Shown in pieces: positions 15,560-25,364 of a stretch of DNA of 42,894 nucleotides. This stretch comes from an uncultured Clostridia bacterium. GTDB lineage: Bacteria > Bacillota > Clostridia > TANB77 > CAG-508. The notes beneath the pieces were generated by a model. That model ran no database searches and was not told the DNA's origin. It saw nothing but the letters and a program-made list of their open reading frames with translations. Position 1 is the first letter of the stretch. Each line of letters opens with the position of its first letter. Both the position numbers and the translations under genes were made by a program. Location: contig CANQDX010000009.1 in the NCBI GenBank assembly GCA_947594065.1, positions 1 through 42,894 of the forward strand. Direction: 5' to 3'.

Positions 15560-15588
15560 TTGACTTTTTTTTATTTTTATATTAAAAT
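15560..15588 (+). promoter_or_regulatory. rplM-rpsI promoter
   Basis: TTGACT (15560-15565), 17 bases, TAAAAT (15583-15588). A strong sigma-A type site about 105 bases before rplM. Confidence 0.75.
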
Positions 15589-15596
15589 ATATGGGT

Positions 15597-15680
15597 ATTT
15601 TATAAGTTAACTATGTAAATAGTAGCTTCTCCCCGGTAGTTACTGTTTATATATATAATTAATAATGAAAATGAATGGAG
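15597..15680 (+). promoter_or_regulatory. Probable L13-type leader of rplM-rpsI
   Basis: The short leader contains a hairpin with TAAATAGT pairing ACTGTTTA around a CTTCTCCCCGG-containing loop. A leader of this size before rplM-rpsI is known in Firmicutes as the L13 leader. Assignment is from position and fold only. Confidence 0.45.
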
Positions 15681-15692
15681 GATTTTTTTGCT

Positions 15693-16127
15693 ATGAATAA
15701 TACTACATATAGTGTAAAGAAAAATGAAATAGAAAGCAAATGGTATATAATTGACGCAGCAAATAAACCTATTGGTAGAGTTGCAACAGAAGCTGCTAAA
15801 TTGTTAAGAGGAAAACACAAACCAACCTTTACACCAAATATCGATGTTGGTGATCACGTAATTATACTTAATTGCAATCAAGCTGTTTTAACAGGAAATA
15901 AATTAAATGAAAAAACATATAAACATCATTCTGGATATATTGGTGGTATGAGAGAAGTTTCTGCTAAAGATGTGTTAGCAACAAACCCTGAAAAAGCTAT
16001 GATGTTAGCTGTAAAAGGAATGCTTCCACATACTAGATTAGGAGCTGCTCAATTAAAGAAATTAAGAGTATATGCTGGTAATGAGCACGAAAATACAGCT
16101 CAAAAACCTGAAGTATGGAACTTTTAA
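15693..16127 (+). CDS. rplM: Large-subunit ribosomal protein L13
   Basis: The 144-residue protein is full-length L13, an early 50S assembly protein: WYIIDAANKPIGRVATEAAK, then RGKHKPTFTPNIDVGD, then MLPHTRLGAAQLKKLRVYAG. The ATG at 15693 is chosen; the earlier ATG at 15675 overlaps the GGAGG ribosome site. It pairs with rpsI, 95 bases downstream, across a spacer that can fold. Confidence 0.97.
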   Translation: MNNTTYSVKKNEIESKWYIIDAANKPIGRVATEAAKLLRGKHKPTFTPNIDVGDHVIILNCNQAVLTGNKLNEKTYKHHSGYIGGMREVSAKDVLATNPEKAMMLAVKGMLPHTRLGAAQLKKLRVYAGNEHENTAQKPEVWNF

Positions 16128-16146
16128 AAATTATAAAATATAAATG

Positions 16147-16197
16147 AGGTCAACCTAGAATTTCATTTTAAAATAAAATTTAAATTTTTTATGACCT
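16147..16197 (+). other. Foldable spacer between rplM and rpsI
   Basis: Outer arms AGGTCA (16147-16152) and TGACCT (16192-16197) enclose an AT-rich inner hairpin (AATTTCATTTT with AAAATAAAATT). It is an intercistronic structure with no obvious terminator tail and may affect mRNA processing. Confidence 0.4.
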
Positions 16198-16222
16198 TAT
16201 AGAAAAAGAGGAGGAAAAATAA

Positions 16223-16630
16223 ATGCCTAAAGCAAAATCAGAAAAAATAGTATTTTATGGAACAGGTAGAAGAAAAAGTTCAATTGCTAGAGTAAGATTA
16301 GTAGAAGGAACTGGAAAAATAACAATTAATGGTAAAGATATAAATGAATATTTAGGATTAGAAACTTTAAAAGTAATTGTAAAACAACCTTTAGTTTCTA
16401 CAAACACTTTATCTAAATATGATGTTATTGTAAAAGTAACTGGTGGAGGTCTTACAGGTCAAGCTGGTGCCATTCGTCACGGTATTGCAAGAGCATTACT
16501 AGAAGCAAATAGCGAATATAGAGCTGAATTAAAATCAAATGGATTCTTAACAAGAGATCCAAGAATGAAAGAAAGAAAGAAATACGGTCTTAAAAAAGCA
16601 AGACGTGCACCACAATTTTCAAAAAGATAA
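16223..16630 (+). CDS. rpsI: Small-subunit ribosomal protein S9
   Basis: The 135-residue protein is S9, whose C-terminal tail reaches the P-site tRNA. The tail ends [17 protein letters not shown] as expected, and [16 protein letters not shown] opens the chain. A GAGGAGG ribosome site precedes it. It ends the rplM operon at a strong terminator. Confidence 0.98.
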   Translation: MPKAKSEKIVFYGTGRRKSSIARVRLVEGTGKITINGKDINEYLGLETLKVIVKQPLVSTNTLSKYDVIVKVTGGGLTGQAGAIRHGIARALLEANSEYRAELKSNGFLTRDPRMKERKKYGLKKARRAPQFSKR

Positions 16631-16643
16631 TATGTTCTATACA

Positions 16644-16674
16644 AAAACTCGGAAGTTATATTCTTCCGAGTTTT
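16644..16674. terminator. Bidirectional terminator between rpsI and lexA
   Basis: AAAACTCGGAAG and CTTCCGAGTTTT form a 12-bp stem with a 7-base loop, U-rich in both directions, placed between converging genes. Confidence 0.9.
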
Positions 16675-16699
16675 ACTTTTCTTGTATGTAACTAGCTAT

Positions 16700-17353
16700 C
16701 TACATTTTTCTAAATACTCCGCCAACTTTTCCAAGTATTTTGCAGTCTGGAACAATAATTGGATCCATTGTAGAATTTTCTGGTTGCAAACGAATATGGT
16801 CTTTTTCCTTATAAAAAGTTTTTACTGTGGCTTCATCTTCTATTAATGCAACAACAATATCTCCATTGTTAGCTGTATTTTGTTTCTTTACTAAAATATA
16901 GTCACCATCTAATATTCCAGCTTCAATCATACTTTCTCCTCTTACAGTAAGCATAAAGCTTTCACAGTTTCCAACAAAATCAATTGGAATAGGAAATGTA
17001 TCAGTTATATTTTCTACAGCTAAAATTGGTGCTCCTGCTGTAATCTTTCCAATAACAGGTACCTCAACCATTTCTTTATTAGAATAAAAATCTTTGCTGG
17101 TATCTATTGGAGCCTTTCCTGAGCTACCCTTTAATAATTTTAATGTTCTTCCCTTTTGTGATTCTTTTTTAATATATCCTTTCTGTTCTAATTTTGCCAA
17201 ATATCCGTGAACTGTTGCAGTAGATTTTAATCCAACAGCTTTTCCAATTTCTCTAACAGATGGTGGATAACCATTTATTTTTGCTTGTTTTTCAATATAA
17301 TCTAGAATTGCTCTTTCTCTTTTATTTAAAACATTTGGATCTCTTTTGGCCAT
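16700..17353 (-). CDS. lexA: SOS repressor LexA
   Basis: The 217-residue protein has the LexA winged-helix start ([20 protein letters not shown], then [18 protein letters not shown]) and the C-terminal self-cleaving S24 domain. The cleavage point is the Ala-Gly in ITAGAPILA, the catalytic Ser is in GESMIEAGI, and the Lys is in DEATVKTFY. It represses DNA-damage genes until RecA filaments trigger cleavage. The ribosome site is AGGAGGG. A strong promoter lies upstream; a full clostridial or Bacillus-type LexA box was not found there, only a CGAAC half-site between -35 and -10. Confidence 0.96.
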   Translation of the reverse strand: MAKRDPNVLNKRERAILDYIEKQAKINGYPPSVREIGKAVGLKSTATVHGYLAKLEQKGYIKKESQKGRTLKLLKGSSGKAPIDTSKDFYSNKEMVEVPVIGKITAGAPILAVENITDTFPIPIDFVGNCESFMLTVRGESMIEAGILDGDYILVKKQNTANNGDIVVALIEDEATVKTFYKEKDHIRLQPENSTMDPIIVPDCKILGKVGGVFRKM

Positions 17354-17392
17354 TTTTTAACCCTCCTAATATTTATAATTATTTTCTTCTAT

Positions 17393-17421
17393 ATCATATC
17401 ATACGAACAAAAAAATGTCAA
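17393..17421 (-). promoter_or_regulatory. lexA promoter
   Basis: TTGACA (17416-17421), 17 bases, TATGAT (17393-17398) on the minus strand. A GTTCG/CGAAC half-site in the spacer may be part of a diverged LexA operator. Confidence 0.75.
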
Positions 17422-17449
17422 ACAAAATTTTGTATTTTTGAAATATTTT

Positions 17450-18749
<1,300 letters not shown>

Positions 18750-18774
18750 TTAAACAAATCAAAAACGATTTGTT

Positions 18775-19776
18775 TTAATAGTCTAATTTCATTGCCTTTT
18801 TTACTTTCTCCATTGTTTTTCTTGCTTCTGCTTGTGCTTTTTTTGTTCCTTCCATTAAAATTCTTTTCAATTCTTCTGGTCTTTCTTCGTAATATTTTCT
18901 TTTTTCTCTAATTGGATTAAGCTCTTTAATTATATTTTCTATTAATTGTTTTTTACAAGCTACACATCCTCTTTTTCCTGCCTTACATTCTTCGCAAATT
19001 TCCTTTACTTCACCTTTACTGAATAAGTTATGATAATAAGCAACCATACAAATATTAGGATTACCTGGATCATCTTTTTTTATTCTTCCTGGATCTGTTA
19101 ATGCTCCCATTACTTTCTTTGTTATTTCTTCATCTGTGTCTGATAAATAAATAGCATTTCCTAATGATTTTCCCATTTTATCATTTCCATCTAATCCTTT
19201 TATTCTCTTTTCCTTGCTAAATACTGCTTCTGGTTCTTTTAATACATCTCCATATATACTATTAAACTTTCTTACTATTTCTCTACATTGTTCAATTACT
19301 GGTTCTTGGTCTTCTCCTACTGGTATTAGTTCTCCTCCAAAAGCAGTAATATCTGCAGCTTGGCTAATTGGGTATCCTAAAAATCCATAGGTTACGCTCT
19401 CACCAAATAGTTCCTTTTTTTGTGCTATTTCGGTTTTCACAGTTGGATTTCTTTGTAATCTAGCTATTGTTACCAAGTTAGAATAAAACACAGTTAATTC
19501 TGCAATTTCTGGTATCATAGATTGCAAAAATATAGTGGTTTTATTTGGATCAATTCCAACAGCTAAATAATCTTTTAATACTTCATATACGTTGTTTCTA
19601 ACTTTTTGTGGTTCGTTAAAGTTGTCTGTTAAAGCTTGAACGTCTGCAATCATAACAAACCTTTCTAGGTTTTCATCTTCTTGCATTTTTACTCTATTTT
19701 GCAATGAACCAAAGTAGTGTCCAATATGTAGTTTTCCAGTTGGTCTATCTCCTGTTAAACTTCTTTTTTTATTCAT
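18775..19776 (-). CDS. trpS: Tryptophan-tRNA ligase
   Basis: The 333-residue class I synthetase charges tRNA-Trp. The HIGH motif reads HIGH in GKLHIGHYFG (near residue 16), the KMSKS motif reads KMGKS in NDKMGKSLGN (near 200), and the opening SLTGDRPTGKLH is family-typical. A Cys-rich stretch (CEECKAGKRGCVACKK, near 260-275) is consistent with a metal-bound form of TrpRS. No T-box leader is visible: only 53 bases separate it from the MazG-like gene. Confidence 0.97.
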   Translation of the reverse strand: MNKKRSLTGDRPTGKLHIGHYFGSLQNRVKMQEDENLERFVMIADVQALTDNFNEPQKVRNNVYEVLKDYLAVGIDPNKTTIFLQSMIPEIAELTVFYSNLVTIARLQRNPTVKTEIAQKKELFGESVTYGFLGYPISQAADITAFGGELIPVGEDQEPVIEQCREIVRKFNSIYGDVLKEPEAVFSKEKRIKGLDGNDKMGKSLGNAIYLSDTDEEITKKVMGALTDPGRIKKDDPGNPNICMVAYYHNLFSKGEVKEICEECKAGKRGCVACKKQLIENIIKELNPIREKRKYYEERPEELKRILMEGTKKAQAEARKTMEKVKKAMKLDY

Positions 19777-19829
19777 TTTGCAATTTCTCCTTTCTGCTTT
19801 CCTTTATAAATTGTAATTTAACGCTGAAA

Positions 19830-20153
19830 TTACTTTTTGGATTCAACATCAAATTCTTTAACTCTTATATTTACACCATTTATTACTTTATATTCTCTTT
19901 TAGAATTTTTATAAACTTTTTTCTGTATTTCATCTTCTAAATTTATTCCTAATATTTCTGATATTCCTAATAAATATATAGCAACATCTGCTAATTCTTC
20001 TCCTAAATCTTCTTTCTTTTTTTCCCAAGCATCATAGGCTTCAGCAATTTCTCCATAAGCCAAACAAAATTCTTGATTAATATCTGTTACATTAAATCCT
20101 TTATCTACTTTGTTTTGATATATTTCTTTTTGTAATTTTTTTAAATCTACCAT
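19830..20153 (-). CDS. MazG-like nucleotide pyrophosphohydrolase
   Basis: The 107-residue all-helical protein carries the MazG-type metal motifs EIAEAYDAW and EELADVAIYLLG, each with paired acidic residues that bind magnesium. Such proteins hydrolyse nucleoside triphosphates to monophosphate and pyrophosphate, often as house cleaning. The start is the ATG at 20153, because the ATG at 20168 overlaps the GGAGG ribosome site. It lies between tagO and trpS in the same direction, probably in one operon. The true substrate is unknown. Confidence 0.82.
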   Translation of the reverse strand: MVDLKKLQKEIYQNKVDKGFNVTDINQEFCLAYGEIAEAYDAWEKKKEDLGEELADVAIYLLGISEILGINLEDEIQKKVYKNSKREYKVINGVNIRVKEFDVESKK

Positions 20154-20188
20154 ATTAATTACCTCCATTTTTTAATTTAAGCGACAAA

Positions 20189-21268
20189 TTACAGTTTTTC
20201 TTCTTTTTCTTTCTCAAAATTTCTAAATCCTATTGCTAAAATTGCAATAATCATTAATAAGAAAGATAGAGCTTTCCATACTCCACTTTCTAATAACACA
20301 ATAGTAAACAGTCCTAATGCAGCAGTAATCGCATACATAATAAAAACAGCTTCTCTTTGAGTAAATCCCAATTTTAATAATGTATGATGCAAATGCTCTT
20401 TATCCGGTTTCATAATTGCTTTAATTGATTTTCCTTTTATGGTTCTTCTAACTATAGCAACAATAGTATCTACCACCGGGAGTCCTAAAACAATAAGTGG
20501 AGCAACAACAACTACTAGAGTATATGTTTTAGCAACGCCAAATATAGAAATTACAGCCAAACAATAGCCCAAAAAATTTGAACCAGCATCTCCCATAAAA
20601 GTTTTTGCTGGATTAAAATTAAAAGGTAAAAATCCACTTAATGCTCCTGCTAAAGCTGTAATTAATAAAATTGCAATAATTGGTGATTCATTTAATGCAA
20701 ATATAATTAACATAGATATACAAGATATTAAAGCTATTCCAGAAGATAACCCGTCTAATCCATCAATTAAATTAATAGCATTTGTAATACCTACAATCCA
20801 TCCTATCGTTAAAACAATAGAAAAAATATTAGGAAGTCCTATTTTATATAAAAAAGGAATATTAATATTTTCTATTTTTAGTCCAAATAAAACAACTATA
20901 ATGGCAGCGGTTAATTGAGCTGCTAGTTTTACTAATGGTGGCAAATCTTTTAAATCATCTATAAAACAAACAATTGAAATAATAAGTCCACCTATTAAAA
21001 AACCTAATAATTTTATATGATTGTTATCTTCTAGTAAATTAATACTATGTTCAATGCTTAAGACAATTAATAAATATATAATAGATACTGCAAATCCAGC
21101 TATAATAGCAAGTCCGCCTAATCTTGGCATTGTAACTTTGTTTACTCTTCTACTATCTTTTGGAGTATCTACTGCTCCTAGCTTTCTAGCCAATTTAATG
21201 GTATAAGGTGTAATGACAAATGTGGTTATAAAAGCCAATACAAATGCAATTGCTATATCTCCCCACAT
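20189..21268 (-). CDS. tagO: Undecaprenyl-phosphate GlcNAc-1-phosphate transferase (TagO/WecA type)
   Basis: The 359-residue membrane protein moves a sugar phosphate from its UDP carrier to undecaprenyl phosphate, the first step of wall teichoic acid or related glycans. Marks are DDLKDLPP (the metal Asp pair, near 104), NLIDGLDGLSSG, FMGDAGSNFLGY and the HLHH motif (near 290) that separates this branch from MraY. About ten or eleven membrane helices are present. It is 14 bases after rpiB. The acceptor sugar (GlcNAc or another) is inferred from the family. Confidence 0.88.
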   Translation of the reverse strand: MWGDIAIAFVLAFITTFVITPYTIKLARKLGAVDTPKDSRRVNKVTMPRLGGLAIIAGFAVSIIYLLIVLSIEHSINLLEDNNHIKLLGFLIGGLIISIVCFIDDLKDLPPLVKLAAQLTAAIIVVLFGLKIENINIPFLYKIGLPNIFSIVLTIGWIVGITNAINLIDGLDGLSSGIALISCISMLIIFALNESPIIAILLITALAGALSGFLPFNFNPAKTFMGDAGSNFLGYCLAVISIFGVAKTYTLVVVVAPLIVLGLPVVDTIVAIVRRTIKGKSIKAIMKPDKEHLHHTLLKLGFTQREAVFIMYAITAALGLFTIVLLESGVWKALSFLLMIIAILAIGFRNFEKEKEEKL

Positions 21269-21282
21269 AATAAGTCCTCCTA

Positions 21283-21732
21283 TTATTTCATATTTTCTTT
21301 TTCAATTTCTTCTATCATTTTTAATCTTATATTGTGTCTTTCTCCTTCAAACTCTGTTGCTAGTATCATTCTTAATATACATATTGCTTCATTGGTTGAA
21401 ACATACTCTGCTCCTAATGCAAGTACATTTATATTATTATGTGCTTTTGCAAATTTTGCAGATTGCTCGTTATAACAAGCAGCACATCTAATTCCTTTAA
21501 ATTTATTAGCTACAATTGACATTCCATAACCTGTTTTGCAAATAATAATTCCTAAGTCTGCTTGTTTATTTTGAACACTTTTGCAAACTTCTTTTGCGAT
21601 AACAGGATAATCTACTCTTTCTTCTGAAAAAGTTCCAAAATCTTTGTATTCTATTTGTTTATCTTCTAAATATTTTTTTATTTCTTCTTTTAGCTTATAT
21701 CCACCGTGATCTGCTCCGATTGCTATTTTCAT
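21283..21732 (-). CDS. rpiB: Ribose-5-phosphate isomerase B
   Basis: The 149-residue protein interconverts ribose-5-phosphate and ribulose-5-phosphate in the pentose phosphate path. ADHGGYKLKEEI at the start and GIIICKTGYGMSIVANKFKG carry the active Cys (near 65) and the anion hole. The usual CGTG reads CKTG, a conservative-looking departure whose effect is unknown. It leads a run rpiB-tagO-mazG-trpS-obg on the minus strand. Confidence 0.93.
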   Translation of the reverse strand: MKIAIGADHGGYKLKEEIKKYLEDKQIEYKDFGTFSEERVDYPVIAKEVCKSVQNKQADLGIIICKTGYGMSIVANKFKGIRCAACYNEQSAKFAKAHNNINVLALGAEYVSTNEAICILRMILATEFEGERHNIRLKMIEEIEKENMK

Positions 21733-21767
21733 ATTTTATTCTCCCTTCATTATTTCATTATGAATTA

Positions 21768-21796
21768 AATATATCACAAATGCATATATATTACAA
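21768..21796 (-). promoter_or_regulatory. Candidate rpiB operon promoter
   Basis: TTGTAA (21791-21796), 17 bases, TATATT (21768-21773) on the minus strand, 36 bases before rpiB. Confidence 0.5.
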
Positions 21797-21849
21797 GAGT
21801 TTTCAGTTTTGTTTTTTTATAAAATTGTAGAGTGGCGCGAGGTGATAAA

Positions 21850-22881
21850 ATGAGATCGTGGTTTATAAATTTAAAAAGAAATCTAATACCTATTCTTTTT
21901 TTATGTTTTACTATATGCTTAATTCTATTTTCTAAATCTAATATATCAGCTGTTAAAAACTCACTATCTATTTGGGTAAATAATGTTATTCCTTCTTTAC
22001 TGCCATTTTTTATAGCAACTGAATTGCTCAATCATACTAATATTCCAAATATAATTGGAAATTTTTTTCATAAAATAATGCGACCTTTGTTTAATGTACC
22101 TGGTGTTGGTGCTTATGCTCTTTTAATGGGAATCGTTAGCGGTTATCCTGTTGGTGCAAAAATTGTAACAAATTTTAGAAAACAAAATTTATGTACAAAA
22201 GAAGAAGCAGAACGATTGCTTACCTTTACCAATAATTCTGGCCCTCTATTTATATTAGGTACTGTTGGCATTACTTTATTTTATGATACAGCTATTGGAA
22301 TTCTCCTTTTATTTACTCATATTCTTTCTTGTATTAGTGTTGGCATTTTATTTCGATTTTGGAAAAGAAATGATGGTAGAAAAAGAAATGTAGAAGTAAT
22401 TAATGATGCTGTATCGTTTCATTCTTTAGGTGAAGTATTATCTGAAAGTATTTTGTCCGCTATTCATTCCGTTGTTTTAATAGGTGGATTTATTGTGCTG
22501 TTTGGTATTATTTTATCTATATTACAAAAAACATATATTTTGCATTTATTAAATATCTTTTTTATGCCTGCCTTTCAGCTTATAGGTATTAATACAGAAT
22601 TTATTGTTCCTATTCTAAATGGCATTTTAGAATTAACAAACGGTGTAACAGCTGTTTCAATTGTTGTTAATAGAAATCTTGCAATTAATGTTATTATATG
22701 TGCATTTTTACTTGGTTTTGGTGGAATTTCCATCTTGCTACAAGTAATGAGTATTATCTCTAAGTCTGATATTTCCATTAAGCCATATATTTTAGGAAAA
22801 TTATTACAAGCAATTCTAGCAAGTTTTTATACCTTTTTTATTATTTATCATTGTTCTTATTTTCAGTATTTATTACTATAA
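21850..22881 (+). CDS. ylbJ: Sporulation membrane protein YlbJ
   Basis: The 343-residue integral membrane protein matches YlbJ, needed for spore cortex formation in Bacillus. It has about eight helices, and the nucleoside-recognition (Gate) motifs NNVIPSLLPFFIATELL, GIVSGYPVGAKIV and FTNNSGPLFILGTVG. Start is the ATG at 21850, three bases after GAGGTGAT, an excellent ribosome site; an upstream GTG at 21832 lies before it. It is divergent from rpiB and converges on spoIIID. Confidence 0.9.
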   Translation: MRSWFINLKRNLIPILFLCFTICLILFSKSNISAVKNSLSIWVNNVIPSLLPFFIATELLNHTNIPNIIGNFFHKIMRPLFNVPGVGAYALLMGIVSGYPVGAKIVTNFRKQNLCTKEEAERLLTFTNNSGPLFILGTVGITLFYDTAIGILLLFTHILSCISVGILFRFWKRNDGRKRNVEVINDAVSFHSLGEVLSESILSAIHSVVLIGGFIVLFGIILSILQKTYILHLLNIFFMPAFQLIGINTEFIVPILNGILELTNGVTAVSIVVNRNLAINVIICAFLLGFGGISILLQVMSIISKSDISIKPYILGKLLQAILASFYTFFIIYHCSYFQYLLL

Positions 22882-22891
22882 TATATTTTTA

Positions 22892-22925
22892 AAAAGAGAG
22901 CTAAGTAAATTACTTGCTCTCTTTT
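22892..22925. terminator. Bidirectional terminator between ylbJ and spoIIID
   Basis: AAAAGAGAGC and GCTCTCTTTT form a 10-bp stem with further pairing inside (AAGTAA/TTACTT), between converging genes. Confidence 0.85.
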
Positions 22926-22929
22926 GGAT

Positions 22930-23187
22930 TCACTTTCTGATCTTTCTACGAGGAGCTTTTCCTCCACGCCGTGCTCTTTCAACTGTGTTTTTACCAATTA
23001 ATTCTCTTACCTCCAGATATAAGGTATAATGAATCACTGGCAGCTTTTTCGTTAGGTCATTGTGAAGCGTGGTTCTAGAAGTGTTAAACTTTTTTGCTGT
23101 TTCCCGGATTGTTGTTTGGTGTTGCACATAGTACATTGCTTCTTGCAAGACTCTTTGAGCAACGGTTGCGTTGTACTTAAACGCCAT
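22930..23187 (-). CDS. spoIIID: Sporulation regulator SpoIIID
   Basis: The 85-residue DNA-binding protein is SpoIIID, a mother-cell regulator that switches genes on and off between the sigma-E and sigma-K stages. Its helix-turn-helix is TIRETAKKFNTSRTTLHNDL (about 26-45), followed by LPVIHYTLYLEVRELI and the basic tail (RARRGGKAPRRKIRK) typical of the family. It lies 60 bases after rnhB and has its own promoter overlapping the rnhB end. That promoter looks sigma-A-like rather than sigma-E-like. Confidence 0.93.
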   Translation of the reverse strand: MAFKYNATVAQRVLQEAMYYVQHQTTIRETAKKFNTSRTTLHNDLTKKLPVIHYTLYLEVRELIGKNTVERARRGGKAPRRKIRK

Positions 23188-23233
23188 TGAAAGTTCCTCC
23201 TTTAAATTTTTCTGGTTTTCCCAGTATACTTTT

Positions 23234-23262
23234 ATTATAACATATATTTACAGTGATGTAAA
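23234..23262 (-). promoter_or_regulatory. Candidate spoIIID promoter
   Basis: TTTACA (23257-23262), 17 bases, TATAAT (23234-23239) on the minus strand, starting inside the end of rnhB. Confidence 0.5.
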
Positions 23263-23880
23263 ATTTTTAACAAACGTCTTTCTATGTAATGGGCAAATTC
23301 CATTTTCTTTAATTGCTTGAATATGCGCAGCAGTTCCATATCCTTTATGTTTTTCAAAACCGTATTCTGGATAAACTTCGTCCCAACTTCGCATAATTCT
23401 ATCCCTAGTTACTTTTGCTATAATGGATGCTGCCGCTATTGAATAGCTCTTAGCGTCTCCTTTTATAATGGATTGATATGGAACTCCTAAAGTATCAATT
23501 CCTGTTAAGGCGTCTACCAAAATAATATCTGGCTTTTGTGATAATTCTGTAAGTGCTTTTGTTAGTCCTTTTTTTGTAGCATTTAAAATATTAATTTCAT
23601 CTATCTCCTTTTGGTCAACAATGCCAACACCATATGTTATTGCTTGAGAAGTGATTTCTTCAAAAAGTTTTTCTCTCTTCTTTTCTGAAACTTTTTTAGA
23701 ATCATTTACTCCTTCTATCATTGAATCTTCCGGCATAATGACTGCAGCCACCACTACCGGACCAGCTAAAGGGCCACGTCCCGCTTCATCTATACCACAT
23801 ATATTTTTCATTCCTTTTTTACGCCATATTGTTTCAATTTCTTTTAATTTTTCTAATCTTTGTTGCTCTTTTTCTTTCAT
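23248..23880 (-). CDS. rnhB: Ribonuclease HII
   Basis: The 210-residue enzyme removes ribonucleotides and RNA of RNA-DNA hybrids. The catalytic set is seen in CGIDEAGRGPLAGPVVVAAV (Asp-Glu), IILVDALTG and AAASIIAKVTRDRIM, with the usual ending GICPLHRKTFV. The ATG at 23880 follows GAGGTAAAG at a good distance; one at 23904 would place that site inside the gene. Confidence 0.96.
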   Translation of the reverse strand: MKEKEQQRLEKLKEIETIWRKKGMKNICGIDEAGRGPLAGPVVVAAVIMPEDSMIEGVNDSKKVSEKKREKLFEEITSQAITYGVGIVDQKEIDEINILNATKKGLTKALTELSQKPDIILVDALTGIDTLGVPYQSIIKGDAKSYSIAAASIIAKVTRDRIMRSWDEVYPEYGFEKHKGYGTAAHIQAIKENGICPLHRKTFVKNFTSL

Positions 23881-24021
23881 ATTCTTTACCTCATTTAATA
23901 CCACTTTTTTAATACTTTATATTATAGCTAAAAAAAAGTAAAATAGCAATCTCGTTAAACCATTTTTTAGTATCAAAATTAAATGTGATTCTTTTAATTT
24001 TTATATTTTTTTCACATTTTT

Positions 24022-24051
24022 TTCACAAATCTATTGTATGATAAATATAAT
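24022..24051 (+). promoter_or_regulatory. Candidate htrA promoter
   Basis: TTCACA (24022-24027), 18 bases, TATAAT (24046-24051), about 45 bases before the gene. Confidence 0.5.
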
Positions 24052-24095
24052 TTAGGTTATATTAATATCATACATATTTAAAGGAGGGTTTTATA

Positions 24096-25307
24096 ATGGA
24101 TGATAAACCAAATGAAAGTACATATAAAGTGTACTCTAGTACAGTAAATGAAGAAAAGAAACCTAGTTTTTTCAAAAGCGCTTTTGTTCCTTTTTGTTCT
24201 AGTGCTTTAGGAACGTTCTTAGTAATAGGAATATGTTTTGGAACACCAAATATTCGAAATAAAATATTAACTTCTAACACCACATATACAAATAATGGTC
24301 TAACAATTACACAAGGTCCTGTTTCTCAAAATGTTTCTTTAACAAAATATTCTGATACATCTATTGCAGTTGCAAATAAGGTGTTACCTTCTATTGTTGG
24401 AATAACAGTAGAATATAACGTTAGTTCAGCATTTGGATTTGGCGGTACTTCAACCGCACACGCTTCTGGTTCTGGAATCATCGTAAGTTCTGATGGATAT
24501 ATTTTAACAAATAACCACGTAGTTAATTCTTCTAGTTCATCTTCTTATTATCAAATTACAGAAGCAACTAGCGTAAAGGTAAAATTATATAACGATGATA
24601 ACGAATATACAGCTACAGTTGTTGGAAGCGATTCTCAAACTGATTTGGCAGTTATTAAAATAGATAAAAATGATTTAGTTGCTGCTGAACTTGGAGATTC
24701 AGATTCAGTTCAAATTGGAGAATTTGCAATGGCAATTGGAAATCCTTTAGGATTACAAAGTAGTATTTCTTGTGGAGTTATAAGCGCTAAAAATAGAGAA
24801 GTACAAGATTCTGAAACTGGAACAAATTATAACTTAATTCAAACAGATGCCGCTATTAATTCTGGTAACAGTGGAGGAGCTTTAGTAAATGCAGACGGAA
24901 AAGTAATTGGTATAAATACATTAAAACTTTCTGGTACAGGTGTTGAAGGAATTGGATTTGCTATTCCTATTAATTCTACTTTACCTGTATATGAAGAATT
25001 AAAAACAAAAGGAAAAATTTCAAGACCTTTTATTGGTATTTCTGGTCAAGATATTGATGCTTCTACTGCTAAAAAATATAATCTTGTAGAAGGTGTTTAT
25101 GTAAAATCTATAGAAAACTTTTCCGCAGCAGAAAAAGCAGGTTTAAAAATTGGTGATGTGATTATTGCTGTTGATGGAACAGAAGTTAAAAGTATGGACA
25201 AATTAAATGAAATTAAAAATACACACAAAATTGGAGATAAGATTACTTTAAAAATTAACAGAGATGGTAAAGAACAAGAAATTACTTTAACATTACAAGA
25301 ACAATAA
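24096..25307 (+). CDS. htrA: HtrA/DegP-type serine protease
   Basis: The 403-residue envelope protease handles misfolded exported proteins. A cytoplasmic tail of 30 residues and one membrane helix (about 31-50) anchor it. The trypsin-like domain has the triad His in LTNNHVV, Asp in TDLAVIKID and Ser in SGNSGGALVN. One PDZ domain (about 310-400) holds SIENFSAAEKAGLKIGDVI. This anchored layout is typical of Firmicutes. No stress operator was recognised upstream. Followed by a terminator. Confidence 0.95.
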   Translation: MDDKPNESTYKVYSSTVNEEKKPSFFKSAFVPFCSSALGTFLVIGICFGTPNIRNKILTSNTTYTNNGLTITQGPVSQNVSLTKYSDTSIAVANKVLPSIVGITVEYNVSSAFGFGGTSTAHASGSGIIVSSDGYILTNNHVVNSSSSSSYYQITEATSVKVKLYNDDNEYTATVVGSDSQTDLAVIKIDKNDLVAAELGDSDSVQIGEFAMAIGNPLGLQSSISCGVISAKNREVQDSETGTNYNLIQTDAAINSGNSGGALVNADGKVIGINTLKLSGTGVEGIGFAIPINSTLPVYEELKTKGKISRPFIGISGQDIDASTAKKYNLVEGVYVKSIENFSAAEKAGLKIGDVIIAVDGTEVKSMDKLNEIKNTHKIGDKITLKINRDGKEQEITLTLQEQ

Positions 25308-25332
25308 TTTTAGATTTATATTTAGAAAAAGA

Positions 25333-25354
25333 AAAAGCGGTTATAGCCGCTTTT
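25333..25354. terminator. Bidirectional terminator between htrA and the yibE/F-type gene
   Basis: AAAAGCGG and CCGCTTTT form an 8-bp stem with a 6-base loop, with A-rich and T-rich flanks, between converging genes. Confidence 0.85.
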
Positions 25355-25364
25355 CTTTTTTAAT

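Noticed and set aside
17393-17421. LexA operator in the lexA promoter
   Set aside because: Only one CGAAC half-site is present, without the GTTCG partner at the required distance.
19777-19829. T-box riboswitch ahead of trpS
   Set aside because: The gap is only 53 bases, with no room for specifier and antiterminator stems.
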